Shown here piece after piece: positions 41,822-50,419 of a stretch of 64,000 bases of DNA. How positions within the stretch are numbered: position 1 is the first letter of the stretch; each line of letters opens with the position of its first letter. Source of the stretch: Peribacillus frigoritolerans (lineage in GTDB: Bacteria; Bacillota; Bacilli; Bacillales; DSM-1321); assembly GCF_040250305.1 (NCBI RefSeq), contig NZ_CP158190.1, forward strand, positions 4,992,001 through 5,056,000. The letters are read 5' to 3'. Made by a program: the position numbers and the translations under genes. Under the pieces are notes generated by a model, which saw only the letters and a list, made by a program, of their open reading frames with translations, searched no databases and was not told the origin of the DNA.

Positions 41822-42002
41822 TCTTCAACCACCTTCCTTACAACGCTTTACATGTCCTATTTAATTTAAATCAAAAACAACATGTCCGTCCACGTCACTT
41901 CACTATAACATGTAGAAATATCGATGGGCGATTAAATATGGGAGCTGCAGGAATGTTAGCCTGACATAGAAAAAAAGATACCCTAAAAAAAGGATACCTC
42001 CA

Positions 42003-42866
42003 TCATACTGGCTGAAGTGCCAGCCCTCTTTGATTAAACAGATATTCCAAGGCCTGCCTGAACGATAGAAAGGCTTTTACCTGATTTGCGAAATCAAGTT
42101 TGACGATCTCTTTCACGACATCAGGGGTAAAACCGACAAACATCGTCTCCGTTCCCATCAACGCCAGTGCCCCCACTAATTGATCCAGCAGGGAGAGCAT
42201 ATTGCCTTCCTTCGTAAAGGTAATTCCCGAGAAATCCATGATCAATACTTCCGAATGCAGATCTGCACATTTTTGCAGCACCGTCGATTGCATCGACTCC
42301 ATTCTCCAATCGTCAATGCGTCCGATCAACGGTAAGAGCAGCACATCCTTTAATACGGTCTGAACGATCGGGGTGGACAATTCTTCCATGACTTCTTGGT
42401 TTTCTTTTATCTTCTGCAAAGAATCGTTTGCCATTTTCGCCATTTTTTTATAATGATTCACGTAACTGATACTTACACAGTGTATGAACTGGTCCAGGAT
42501 TGCATCAATTATCGAGCTTGCCTTTAACAGAATTTCAATGGAGTAATAGCGATTGCTCACCTCTTCTTCAATGAAACTCCAGAAGAGGTTCCGCACAAGC
42601 TGTGCTTCCTCAATATTCTTATCTAAAGGAATGCCCATATCCACGATGCGCTTACCTATTTCCATACCCGTTATTTTCATACTTTCCATTGCTTGTGCCT
42701 TTCCATGAATCAAGGCATCTGCATGAATTTGAATAAGCTTTGACCGTACCTCTTTACTGGTTTCAAAATCATAGAGCGGTTCCTCTTCTTCAAACAACTC
42801 GATATGCTCCACTAAGATATATTTAAATTTTTCAATTTTTTCACCGATCATTCTTAATTCTTCCAT
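42003..42866 (-). CDS. RsbR-like STAS domain protein
   Basis: A 287-residue protein of the stressosome co-antagonist type. The N-terminal half (about 1-140) is an all-helical sensor region. The C-terminal STAS domain (about 165-280) starts VLLLPLIGRIDDWRMESM and continues VLIMDFSGITFTKEG and LLDQLVGALALMG. In B. subtilis RsbR the two phosphorylated Thr (171 and 205) lie in the segments that here read RIDD and TFTKEG; by my alignment they are Asp and Glu. The ATG at 42866 follows GGGAGGTCTAC. No rsbS or rsbT lies beside it, so it would be an orphan RsbR paralogue. Confidence 0.8.
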   Translation of the reverse strand: MEELRMIGEKIEKFKYILVEHIELFEEEEPLYDFETSKEVRSKLIQIHADALIHGKAQAMESMKITGMEIGKRIVDMGIPLDKNIEEAQLVRNLFWSFIEEEVSNRYYSIEILLKASSIIDAILDQFIHCVSISYVNHYKKMAKMANDSLQKIKENQEVMEELSTPIVQTVLKDVLLLPLIGRIDDWRMESMQSTVLQKCADLHSEVLIMDFSGITFTKEGNMLSLLDQLVGALALMGTETMFVGFTPDVVKEIVKLDFANQVKAFLSFRQALEYLFNQRGLALQPV

Positions 42867-43011
42867 GTAGACCTCCCATACAGGGCTTTTATCACATTTT
42901 ATCAAATAATGAATGGTTAAGGATATAAAATCCTTCTATTACCAATATGATAATAGACGTTTACCCTTTTCTTTATAAGGGTATTATGATATATGACTTG
43001 GAGGGATTATC

Positions 43012-43155
43012 ATGAAAAAAGATCAACAGGACTTCGAATCTGAAAACATGAGCGATTTAGTCGAACTCATAAACAGTAAAAATAACAGCCGCAGAGTCTT
43101 GGATGTACTTCGGCGTAATAAAAAGGATAAAAGTAAAAGCAAAGATAAAAAATGA
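43012..43155 (+). CDS. Small basic protein, 47 aa
   Basis: Found by eye. GGAGGGATTATC leads to an ATG, then 47 codons and a TGA, directly followed by a strong terminator, so it is a complete gene unit. The N-terminal half is acidic (QQDFESENMSDLVELINSKN) and the C-terminal half strongly basic (RRNKKDKSKSKDKK). The size and basic tail bring to mind small regulatory proteins such as the Fbp group, but only half of a Fur-like site (TGATAAT near 42949) is visible upstream. Family not recognised. Confidence 0.65.
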   Translation: MKKDQQDFESENMSDLVELINSKNNSRRVLDVLRRNKKDKSKSKDKK

Positions 43156-43188
43156 AAAAACCCAGTCCAAAATGGTCTGGGTTTTTTC
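43155..43188 (+). terminator. Terminator of the 47-aa gene
   Basis: AAAAAACCCAG, loop, CTGGGTTTTTT. Confidence 0.92.
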
Positions 43189-43205
43189 ATTGGATAAAAT
43201 AAAAG

Positions 43206-43237
43206 TGCTGAGTTTGTTTATTAAGCAAACTCAGCTC
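43206..43237 (-). terminator. Terminator of the 43264 gene
   Basis: CTGAGTTTG, loop, CAAACTCAG with CACTTTTATTTT on the minus side. Confidence 0.75.
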
Positions 43238-43263
43238 TCCCGTCATTAACTATTGAAAAGCCA

Positions 43264-43593
43264 CTACCTTTTTCTCCTGATTTCCTTCACATGGTTTCCT
43301 TCAGTGGTAATATAGACTGTTTCATCAATTTTGTATGTTAAATAACGGTCACAATCAATTTCCAATGTTTTCCCATTGCTGAATTTCATTGCGCAATTGG
43401 ATCCCTCTTCGGTTTCCGTAACATCAATGACTTCGTTCGTCTTAAAACCGACTGCCTTGCCATCGGAGAAATGAGGATAGTATTTTTCAACAATCTCCAC
43501 CTTTTCCAATCTGCCCGGACTTGTTAAGTATACAACGAATAATATAATTAAAACGGCTATTAACCCAATGAGAATTACTGCTTTTCGATTCAC
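43264..43593 (-). CDS. Membrane-anchored hypothetical protein, 109 aa
   Basis: An N-terminal membrane helix (AVILIGLIAVLIILFVVYL) is followed by a small beta-rich outside or cytoplasmic domain with two Cys (GSNCAMKF and EIDCDRY) that could form a disulfide. GTG start with AGAGGG about 11 nt upstream. It is followed by a terminator and lies 99 bases upstream of nothing on its own strand, so it is a single-gene unit. No family recognised. Confidence 0.7.
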   Translation of the reverse strand: MNRKAVILIGLIAVLIILFVVYLTSPGRLEKVEIVEKYYPHFSDGKAVGFKTNEVIDVTETEEGSNCAMKFSNGKTLEIDCDRYLTYKIDETVYITTEGNHVKEIRRKR

Positions 43594-43692
43594 TCTATCT
43601 ATTACCCTCTTCTCTTATCAATCTATTATTCAATATCCATTTTCACTAGATTATATTCAGCATTCCGGAAAAACATGATAGAAAAGATCATT

Positions 43693-44883
43693 TTATTTAA
43701 CGATTTTCTTTTCAACCATCATCACACAAGCGGCAGCAAGGATGATCAGGATCGACACAGCCGAGATGACCCCTCCCCAGCCGAACTTCATCAGGAATAA
43801 ACCGCCTGATGCCCCCACTATACTTGATCCCGCATAGTAAAACAGGAGATATAAAGCGGATGCTTGTGCCTTTTCACTCTTATCAGCCAAGCTTCCGACC
43901 CAGCTGCTCGCAATTGAATGAGCTCCAAAAAAGCCAAATGTAAACAGTGCAAGCCCCATTATTTTCAGCAATAGCGGATCCAATAAGGTTAAAAGGGCGC
44001 CCATCAGCATGATAGCGATTCCGGTAAGAAGTACAATCCTTCGAGTATATTGATCGGCGAGCTTTCCCATCCATGTAGAACTAAATGTCCCCACAAGATA
44101 GATTATGAAAATGAAGCCAATCAATGTTTGTGATAAATGATATGGCGGTCCCATTAAAGGTATACCCACAAAGTTATAAACGGTAACGAACGAGCCCATT
44201 AATAGGAAGGCCATGCCGAATAAGAGTACTAGTCGGCTATTCCTTAAGTTATTGATAAGGGAGGTTTTGATTCTCGACAATGAGACTCCTGCGCGGACGG
44301 CATGCTGCGAAGGCGGAAGCATCCACCAAAAAGCCAGACTGATGATCAAACTTAAAGCCCCAAGGCTTCCAATCGCTATGTTCCATGAGAAATGGTCTGT
44401 CAGCACCCCGACAATCAGCCTGCCAGCCAATCCGCCGATACTCGAACCGCTCACATAGATTCCCATCACATAGCCAAGGCTTTTCGGATGAAACTCTTCA
44501 TTGATATAGGCCATCGCAATGGCCGGGAAACCTGCAAGCACCGCTCCTTGAATCGCCCGTATTGCAATCAGGATGTATAGATCATCCTGTATGAAGCTGA
44601 CACATATGGATAACAATGCAGACAGAGTGAGCGCCGTCCCCATTATTTTTTTCCTATCGATATTTTCTGAGAAAAAAGAAACAAGCAATAAACAGAGTGC
44701 AAGCGTTCCTGTTGCGAAAGATAATGTAAGGCTTGCCATTGCAGGAGAGACTCCGAATTGCTTTGCGAAAACCGGAATGACCGGTTGGGTACTATACAGA
44801 TCCGCAAACGTTACAAAGCTACCAAGAAATAAAGCCAAGATTGTTTTCCTGAATGATTTACCAGCAGGCTCGATATAATTCAC
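43693..44883 (-). CDS. MFS transporter (YnfM/YgaY-like)
   Basis: A 396-residue permease with 12 hydrophobic helices. The start FVTFADLYSTQPVIPVFAKQ and the loop SENIDRKKIMG (MFS motif A form) and RAIQGAVLAGFPAIAMAYI are typical of the YnfM/YgaY branch, which includes arabinose or drug exporters. Substrate unknown. Start is GTG with AAGGG about 11 nt before it. It is a single-gene unit. Confidence 0.85.
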   Translation of the reverse strand: MNYIEPAGKSFRKTILALFLGSFVTFADLYSTQPVIPVFAKQFGVSPAMASLTLSFATGTLALCLLLVSFFSENIDRKKIMGTALTLSALLSICVSFIQDDLYILIAIRAIQGAVLAGFPAIAMAYINEEFHPKSLGYVMGIYVSGSSIGGLAGRLIVGVLTDHFSWNIAIGSLGALSLIISLAFWWMLPPSQHAVRAGVSLSRIKTSLINNLRNSRLVLLFGMAFLLMGSFVTVYNFVGIPLMGPPYHLSQTLIGFIFIIYLVGTFSSTWMGKLADQYTRRIVLLTGIAIMLMGALLTLLDPLLLKIMGLALFTFGFFGAHSIASSWVGSLADKSEKAQASALYLLFYYAGSSIVGASGGLFLMKFGWGGVISAVSILIILAAACVMMVEKKIVK

Positions 44884-44994
44884 TTTTGTTCAGACCCTTC
44901 ACTATTTAACTTTCCCCCTATGTTAATACGAACTTCCCGAGTTGTCTATTTCGTCACTTTTGTCCAACGGGAAAATTTCATTCCAGCAACTTAT

Positions 44995-45030
44995 AAAAAA
45001 AACCTTCACTGCATGCAGTGAAGGTTTTTT
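44995..45030 (-). terminator. Terminator of the SteT-like gene
   Basis: AAAAAACCTTCACTGCATGC and its exact complement: a perfect hairpin with flanking T-run. Confidence 0.92.
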
Positions 45031-45032
45031 CA

Positions 45033-46355
45033 TTAATTTGAACGTTTACCATCCCGCTCACTTTTCTTCAGGAGCCAGTACACTGGCATACCGATAATGA
45101 GGATGATCACTGAGTACAGGGCATTTAAAGGTGTTTGGATTAATGTGCTTAAAACAATATATATTGCACCAGCAATCGCCACGATGGGGATGAATGGGTA
45201 AAACGGCACTTTATACGTTTTTGCATCCGGATCTTTTCTGCGTAAGATGAAGACCGCAAAGAAGGCTAATCCATAAAAACAGAAGACAGAGAAAACAGCC
45301 ATATTGGTAAGTTTGTCAGGGTCTGTTGCAACCATCATGATGATTGCAATGATCACTTGCAATACCGTCGCATTTATAGGCGTTTTAAACTTGGGCGATA
45401 TTTTTCCGATTTGTTTATGGCCTGGTATCATTTTATCAGTCGCCATCGCCAAGGTAATGCGCGGAAAGGTCAAAAGCTTTCCGTTCAAGCAACCGAAGAT
45501 TGAAATTGCTATTCCGATCGATATCAATTTCCCGCCCAATTCACCGAATAAAAGCGTTGCTGCAACATTCGCTGCATTCGTACCATGCGCAATGACTCCC
45601 TCTGCCCCCAATACATGAAGCATGGCAAGGTTCACAGCCAAGTAAGCGACCATGACCACGACTAATCCCGTTATGATTGCCCGCGGCAATGTTTTCTGTG
45701 GGTTTTTCATTTCCCCTGCCATGAAGCCGACATTCATCCAGCCATCATACGCCCAAAGCGTAGCCAAAATCGCACCGGCCATACTGATTTTCATTGAACT
45801 TTCACTATTCATATTGAATACAGGCATATCACCTTGTGCGATACCGAACACCGCTATGAAAATGATTGGGATCAATTTAGCAACGGTCGATAAGGTTTGG
45901 ATGATACCGCCGTATTTTGTCCCCAGAAGATTCATGCCTGCTATAAATACGATCGTAAAAATCCCTATCGCCAAAGTGTAGCCTGGAGCGATCTTAAATA
46001 TTCCTGCAACTAATATCCCGAAGTATAAGCTGAGTGCGCCCATGACTGCAGGTCCGTATACCAATGTCTGAACCCAGCCGCATAGGAATCCCCATGCTTT
46101 TCCGTACACTTCTTCCATATAGACATATAAGCCGCCAGTTTTAGGAATCCGTGTACTCACTTCCGCAATCGTCAACCCACTTGCAAGGGTAATCAGACCG
46201 CCTATCAGCCAAGCTAACAAGGCCATGGTTGAATTACCGCTTAACTCAAGCACGTCACCAGGTCTCATGAAAATACCAGAACCGATAACTGTACCAACTA
46301 CAATAGATGTTCCAACCCAAAAGCCAATCGTTTTCTTCAATTGGTCATTTCCCAT
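45033..46355 (-). CDS. steT: Amino acid permease, LAT type (SteT-like serine/threonine exchanger)
   Basis: A 440-residue APC transporter with 12 helices, nearly the length of B. subtilis SteT (438). Signature sequences are VGTVIGSGIFMRPGDVL, STRIPKTGGLYVYMEEVYG and LWAYDGWMNVGFMAGEMKNP. SteT exchanges serine and threonine and some aromatic amino acids. The ATG at 46355 follows GGGGAGGACAAC; an earlier GTG-type start lacks a ribosome site. The 46380-46730 gap holds its promoter region and the uppP terminator. The symbol rests on family resemblance. Confidence 0.85.
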   Translation of the reverse strand: MGNDQLKKTIGFWVGTSIVVGTVIGSGIFMRPGDVLELSGNSTMALLAWLIGGLITLASGLTIAEVSTRIPKTGGLYVYMEEVYGKAWGFLCGWVQTLVYGPAVMGALSLYFGILVAGIFKIAPGYTLAIGIFTIVFIAGMNLLGTKYGGIIQTLSTVAKLIPIIFIAVFGIAQGDMPVFNMNSESSMKISMAGAILATLWAYDGWMNVGFMAGEMKNPQKTLPRAIITGLVVVMVAYLAVNLAMLHVLGAEGVIAHGTNAANVAATLLFGELGGKLISIGIAISIFGCLNGKLLTFPRITLAMATDKMIPGHKQIGKISPKFKTPINATVLQVIIAIIMMVATDPDKLTNMAVFSVFCFYGLAFFAVFILRRKDPDAKTYKVPFYPFIPIVAIAGAIYIVLSTLIQTPLNALYSVIILIIGMPVYWLLKKSERDGKRSN

Positions 46356-46671
46356 GTTGTCCTCCCCAGGTGTACACATGTACTTTATTTATACTAAAAT
46401 TATATCATATAAATTATACGGAAATAGTTTATGTAATCATTTGAATATTACAATAAATATCCAAACACGTTGGTGTCATTACGCTCAGGCAGCTTTATTT
46501 CATTTATATTTTTTTTACTAATTATGTCTGAAACTGCACTAAAAACCGAATATTTTTTTATTATAAAAAGATTTATTGAGTTTTTACTCAATAATTACGA
46601 ATTAAAAACTACAGAATTCAATTATCATTCGTCATGAATTTGATGGGAATCCTGATTATTTTCGGACACAC

Positions 46672-46702
46672 AAAAAAACCACCCCGAATCAACGGGGTGG
46701 TT
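46672..46702 (-). terminator. Terminator of uppP
   Basis: AACCACCCC, loop, CGGGGTGGTT followed by a T-run on the minus strand. Confidence 0.88.
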
Positions 46703-46730
46703 CCTCTCCTCTTTCAAGCTTCATTTCGCA

Positions 46731-47558
46731 TTACCAAATAATGAATAGAAGCACAACCGCCAAGACGATCCGGTAAATGGCAAAAGGAGTCAATTTAACT
46801 TTATTGATTAAAATCAGGAAAAAGCGGATACAGAATAATGCAAAGATAAATGCACTGATGAAACCTGCAATAAAGAATGGCAGAACTTCAGGTGTGAAGT
46901 GTTCCCAGTATTTCACGATTTTCAACAAACTGGCACCAGCCATGATCGGCACTGCCATGATGAACGTGAAATCGGAAGCCGCCCGGTAGCTCATTCCCAA
47001 TAGCACTCCACCGGAAATGGTCGAGCCTGAACGCGAGAATCCCGGCCATAGTGACAAACATTGAATTAACCCTACACCGAAGGCTTGTTTATAAGTGATT
47101 TGGTCAACCGTTTCTGCAGTCAGCTTTGGACGGAATTTATCCGCAGCAATCATCAAAAACGCACCCAAGAACAAGCCGACGATAACCGTCTTCATCGTAA
47201 ATAAATGATCATCAATGTAATCTTCGAATAATAGACCTAAAACGCCAGCCGGTAACAAGCCGACGATAACCTGCAATAGGTTAAGCTTTGGACCGTTCAC
47301 AGCAGATGTGCCTTTCAGCTTCCTTAAACCAAGCAAGTCCATGAATCGTCCCCAGAAGAGCACGACTACAGCTAGTATCGAACCAAGTTGGATGACTACC
47401 TTGAAGGCATTGGCCACTTCACTCCCGAAAAGCTCTTTCGAATTCAGCCATAAATCATCGACGATAATCATATGCCCTGTAGACGATACAGGAGCAAATT
47501 CAGTTAATCCTTCTACAAGACCAAGAATAACTGCAACAAAAATTTCCCACATATTCAT
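46731..47558 (-). CDS. uppP: Undecaprenyl-diphosphatase UppP (BacA)
   Basis: A 275-residue membrane enzyme with eight helices. It removes a phosphate from undecaprenyl diphosphate, recycling the lipid carrier for cell-wall synthesis, and gives bacitracin tolerance. The two catalytic motifs are GLVEGLTEFAPVSSTGHM and WPGFSRSGSTISGG. The ATG at 47558 follows GAGGTGAATAAA. B. subtilis has more than one such enzyme, so this may be one of several paralogues. Confidence 0.94.
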   Translation of the reverse strand: MNMWEIFVAVILGLVEGLTEFAPVSSTGHMIIVDDLWLNSKELFGSEVANAFKVVIQLGSILAVVVLFWGRFMDLLGLRKLKGTSAVNGPKLNLLQVIVGLLPAGVLGLLFEDYIDDHLFTMKTVIVGLFLGAFLMIAADKFRPKLTAETVDQITYKQAFGVGLIQCLSLWPGFSRSGSTISGGVLLGMSYRAASDFTFIMAVPIMAGASLLKIVKYWEHFTPEVLPFFIAGFISAFIFALFCIRFFLILINKVKLTPFAIYRIVLAVVLLFIIW

Positions 47559-47705
47559 TTTATTCACCTCATAATTCGAACACCTATTTATGGAAATATC
47601 ATATGTATTTTACTCGTTGTTTAAAATATTGTCTATTAAACATTGCTGAAACAATTTACGGGTACATGTATGATAGGGTTCAAGATAAAGTTTAAAGGGG
47701 AAGTG

Positions 47706-48455
47706 ATGATTTTGCAAAACATACTGATTTTCGCTCATAGAGGTTCCAAGGGGACGCATCCTGAAAATACCATGGCTGCATTTCAAAAGGCGGCAGAAAT
47801 CGGTGCCGAGGGGATCGAGTTCGACGTCCATCTCAGTTCTGATGGTGAATTGGTCATCATCCATGATGAAACATTAGATCGAACGACCACCCTTACTGGT
47901 TATGTAAAGGATCATTCGGGACAAAAACTGAAAACGGCTGATGCCGGGAGTAAATTTTCCAATGAATTCCTTGGGGAGCAGATCCCTTTTTTAATGGACG
48001 TTTTCGACTGGGCTATAGGAAATGCTTTATTGATGAATATCGAAATCAAAACGGATAAACTCGCTTACGAAGGAATTGAACAGAAGATAATTGATTTAAT
48101 TCGTCAATATGGAATGGAAAATCGGGTGATCCTCTCTTCCTTCAACCATAAATCCATTGAAAAAGTGAAGATACTTGCCCCAGATCTTGAACGTGCATTA
48201 TTGTTCGAGGGACTACCTGAAAACTTCGAAGAAATCTTACGTGATAAAAAGGAATCGGGTTTTCATCCAGATAAAAACAGCCTGACTCCAGCAGTTAGAG
48301 AAAAAGCGAAAAAACTTGGATATAAAATCCGGCCTTGGGTCGCCAATGATGAAGCCGACATCGTCAGGCTGGCAGAGTTGGGAGTCGACGTCATCATGAC
48401 CGATTTCCCTGAAAAGGCAATCAAGATTTTAAAAGCTTGGCAGTCACATGGCTGA
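47706..48455 (+). CDS. Glycerophosphodiester phosphodiesterase, cytoplasmic type
   Basis: A 249-residue TIM-barrel enzyme. Catalytic and metal residues are in FAHRGSKGTHPENT (His, Arg, Glu), EFDVHLSSDGELVIIHDETLD (Glu, Asp, His) and NIEIKTD. It hydrolyses glycerophosphodiesters to glycerol-3-phosphate and an alcohol. No signal peptide, so it is of the YhdW/UgpQ type and not the secreted GlpQ. The ATG at 47706 follows AAAGGGG. A terminator shared with the convergent SASP gene follows. Confidence 0.92.
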   Translation: MILQNILIFAHRGSKGTHPENTMAAFQKAAEIGAEGIEFDVHLSSDGELVIIHDETLDRTTTLTGYVKDHSGQKLKTADAGSKFSNEFLGEQIPFLMDVFDWAIGNALLMNIEIKTDKLAYEGIEQKIIDLIRQYGMENRVILSSFNHKSIEKVKILAPDLERALLFEGLPENFEEILRDKKESGFHPDKNSLTPAVREKAKKLGYKIRPWVANDEADIVRLAELGVDVIMTDFPEKAIKILKAWQSHG

Positions 48456-48460
48456 ACGCG

Positions 48461-48489
48461 AAAGAGAAGGAGCGATGCCCCTTCTCTTT
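48461..48489. terminator. Bidirectional terminator
   Basis: AAAGAGAAGG, loop, CCTTCTCTTT between the GDPD gene and the SASP gene. Confidence 0.8.
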
Positions 48490-48512
48490 CAAATCCATAT
48501 TTATTCAATTAA

Positions 48513-48722
48513 TTAACGAGAAAAGTTTGAACCGCCTAGTTGTTGTTCAGCCATTTGAACCAAACGTTTTGTGATTTCCCCACCAACAGATCCGTTAGCG
48601 CGAGAAGTAGTGTCAGCACCTAGGTTTACACCAAATTCACTAGCGATTTCATTTTTCATTTGTTGTAGAGCTTGTTCTGCACCAGATACTAAAAGTTGAT
48701 TGCTGTTATTGTTGTTTGCCAT
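48513..48722 (-). CDS. Alpha/beta-type small acid-soluble spore protein
   Basis: A 69-residue SASP. It coats and protects spore DNA and supplies amino acids after germination. Key stretches are the GPR protease site region [12 protein letters not shown] and DNA-contacting residues in [20 protein letters not shown]. The N-terminus is Asn-rich, as usual. AGGAGGTG lies before the ATG. The upstream region should hold a sigma-G promoter; I see only an imperfect candidate. Confidence 0.95.
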   Translation of the reverse strand: MANNNNSNQLLVSGAEQALQQMKNEIASEFGVNLGADTTSRANGSVGGEITKRLVQMAEQQLGGSNFSR

Positions 48723-48888
48723 GTGTTTTCACCTCCTACTAATATTAATTAGCATTTTAAGCTTAAATTATTATTGCCAATTTATTGTATTTTTTCATCT
48801 GTGTTTCTCACAATCCTAAGCTCTTTATCATGAATTTCTTTTTATGCTCATAAACTGTTAGGAAACTTTCAGTAGGAGGGAAAAGAAA

Positions 48889-50175
48889 TTGCAAATACAT
48901 GTGGTTAGGCCAGGCCAGACGTTATATGGCATCGCCCAGACGTACAGCGTAACCGTTGACAGGCTAGTTGAATCAAATAAGATCCCTAACCCAAATAATC
49001 TTGTTTCGGGGCAGGCCCTTGTCATTCCAATCGTCGGCAGTTATTATTTCGTTCAACCGGGTGATAGTCTTTATTCCATTTCCCAAAGGGTTGATGTCCC
49101 TGTTCAAGAATTGGCAAATATAAATGGCATTTCCGAAAATCAAATCCTATCAGTTGGATACCGGCTCTATATTCCGGCACGGAGGAAAAGGACCGCCGAA
49201 TTTAACGGCTATGTCGAGCCGAGGGGTACGACGGTTGCACCGGCCCTTGAAACGGCTGCCAGGGAAGCTGCGCCCTATTTAACCTACCTAGCCCCTTTCA
49301 GCTTCCAGGCGCTGCGAGACGGCTCCTTAAAAGAGCCATTACTCAATGACTTCCCTGCCATCGCCAGAGAAAATAAAAATGTCCTGATGATGGTGATCAC
49401 GAATCAGGAGAATGACCAATTCAGCGATGAGCTCGGGCGAATCATCTTAACGAATACTTCCGTTCAGAATAAGTTCCTGAACAATATTGTTACAACGGCT
49501 AAGAAATATGGTTTCCGCGATATCCACTTTGACTTTGAGTATTTACGGCCGGCCGACAGAGAAGCCTATAATCAATTTCTCCGAAAAGCCAGGGATCGCT
49601 TCAAGAAGGAAGGATGGTTCATTTCCACGGCACTGGCCCCTAAAACAAGTGCTGAGCAAAAAGGCCGCTGGTATGAAGCCCATGACTATAAAGCACATGG
49701 TGAAATCGTCGACTTCGTCATCATCATGACATATGAATGGGGATATAGCGGCGGACCCCCAATGGCAGTTTCACCTATTGGACCTGTTCGGGATGTTCTC
49801 GAATATGCCGTCACCGATATTCCTTCCAACAAGATCCTGATGGGGCAAAATCTATATGGCTATGATTGGACCCTGCCTTTTGTACAGGGAACCACTGCCA
49901 GGGCCGTGAGTCCGCAGCAGGCCATCCAGCTTGCGGCGGACAATGATGTTTCCATCGAGTATGATGAAACCGCACAGGCGCCGCACTTCAATTATACCGA
50001 TATTGAGGATAGGCAGCATGAGGTGTGGTTTGAAGATGCCAGATCCATTCAGGCAAAATTCGATTTACTCAAAGAATTGAACCTAAGGGGAATGAGTTAT
50101 TGGAAGCTCGGCCTAGCCTTCCCTCAAAACTGGCTGCTCATCAGTGATAACTTCAACGTACGGAGAAGGGTTTAA
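48889..50175 (+). CDS. sleL: Spore cortex-lytic N-acetylglucosaminidase SleL (YaaH)
   Basis: A 428-residue protein. Two LysM modules (about 1-95: RPGQTLYGIAQTYSV and QPGDSLYSISQRVDV) bind peptidoglycan. The glycoside hydrolase 18 barrel (about 105-425) has the catalytic DxxDxDxE motif as FRDIHFDFEYLRP, and MTYEWGYSGGPPMAVSP. SleL degrades cortex fragments during germination after CwlJ and SleB act. Length equals B. subtilis YaaH (427). Start is TTG with AGGAGGG upstream. Confidence 0.94.
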   Translation: MQIHVVRPGQTLYGIAQTYSVTVDRLVESNKIPNPNNLVSGQALVIPIVGSYYFVQPGDSLYSISQRVDVPVQELANINGISENQILSVGYRLYIPARRKRTAEFNGYVEPRGTTVAPALETAAREAAPYLTYLAPFSFQALRDGSLKEPLLNDFPAIARENKNVLMMVITNQENDQFSDELGRIILTNTSVQNKFLNNIVTTAKKYGFRDIHFDFEYLRPADREAYNQFLRKARDRFKKEGWFISTALAPKTSAEQKGRWYEAHDYKAHGEIVDFVIIMTYEWGYSGGPPMAVSPIGPVRDVLEYAVTDIPSNKILMGQNLYGYDWTLPFVQGTTARAVSPQQAIQLAADNDVSIEYDETAQAPHFNYTDIEDRQHEVWFEDARSIQAKFDLLKELNLRGMSYWKLGLAFPQNWLLISDNFNVRRRV

Positions 50176-50261
50176 CAAAAGATAAAGGAATACCGAAGCT
50201 GAAACGGGCATATAATCAATCATCGAGCATGAAGTCCATTCAGGATACGTGACTCAGCACC

Positions 50262-50293
50262 AAAAGCCTTCCGACATCTTCCGGAGGGCTTTT
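50262..50293 (+). terminator. Terminator of sleL
   Basis: AAAAGCCTTCCG ... CCGGAGGGCTTTT. It lies between sleL and the true start of yugO, which argues against a yugO start further upstream. Confidence 0.75.
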
Positions 50294-50419
50294 ATCATTT
50301 ACCGTAATTCGATAGTCAATATGCCGATATTCATCATTGAAAGTTTGTCTGTCCGGACCCTTATGAGCCAAGCCTTTTTTGACCATACTATAAGGAACAG
50401 CTCAAAGGGTGTGAAAAAA

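Noticed and set aside
41968..41998. Terminator of the RsbR-like gene
   Set aside because: GATACC occurs as a direct, not inverted, repeat; pairing would have two mismatches in nine.
42940..42960. Fur box before the 47-aa gene
   Set aside because: Only one half site (TGATAAT) is present; the second half does not match.
48769..48797. Sigma-G promoter of the SASP gene
   Set aside because: TGAAAAA and CAATAATA are only loosely like the consensus and the spacing is short.
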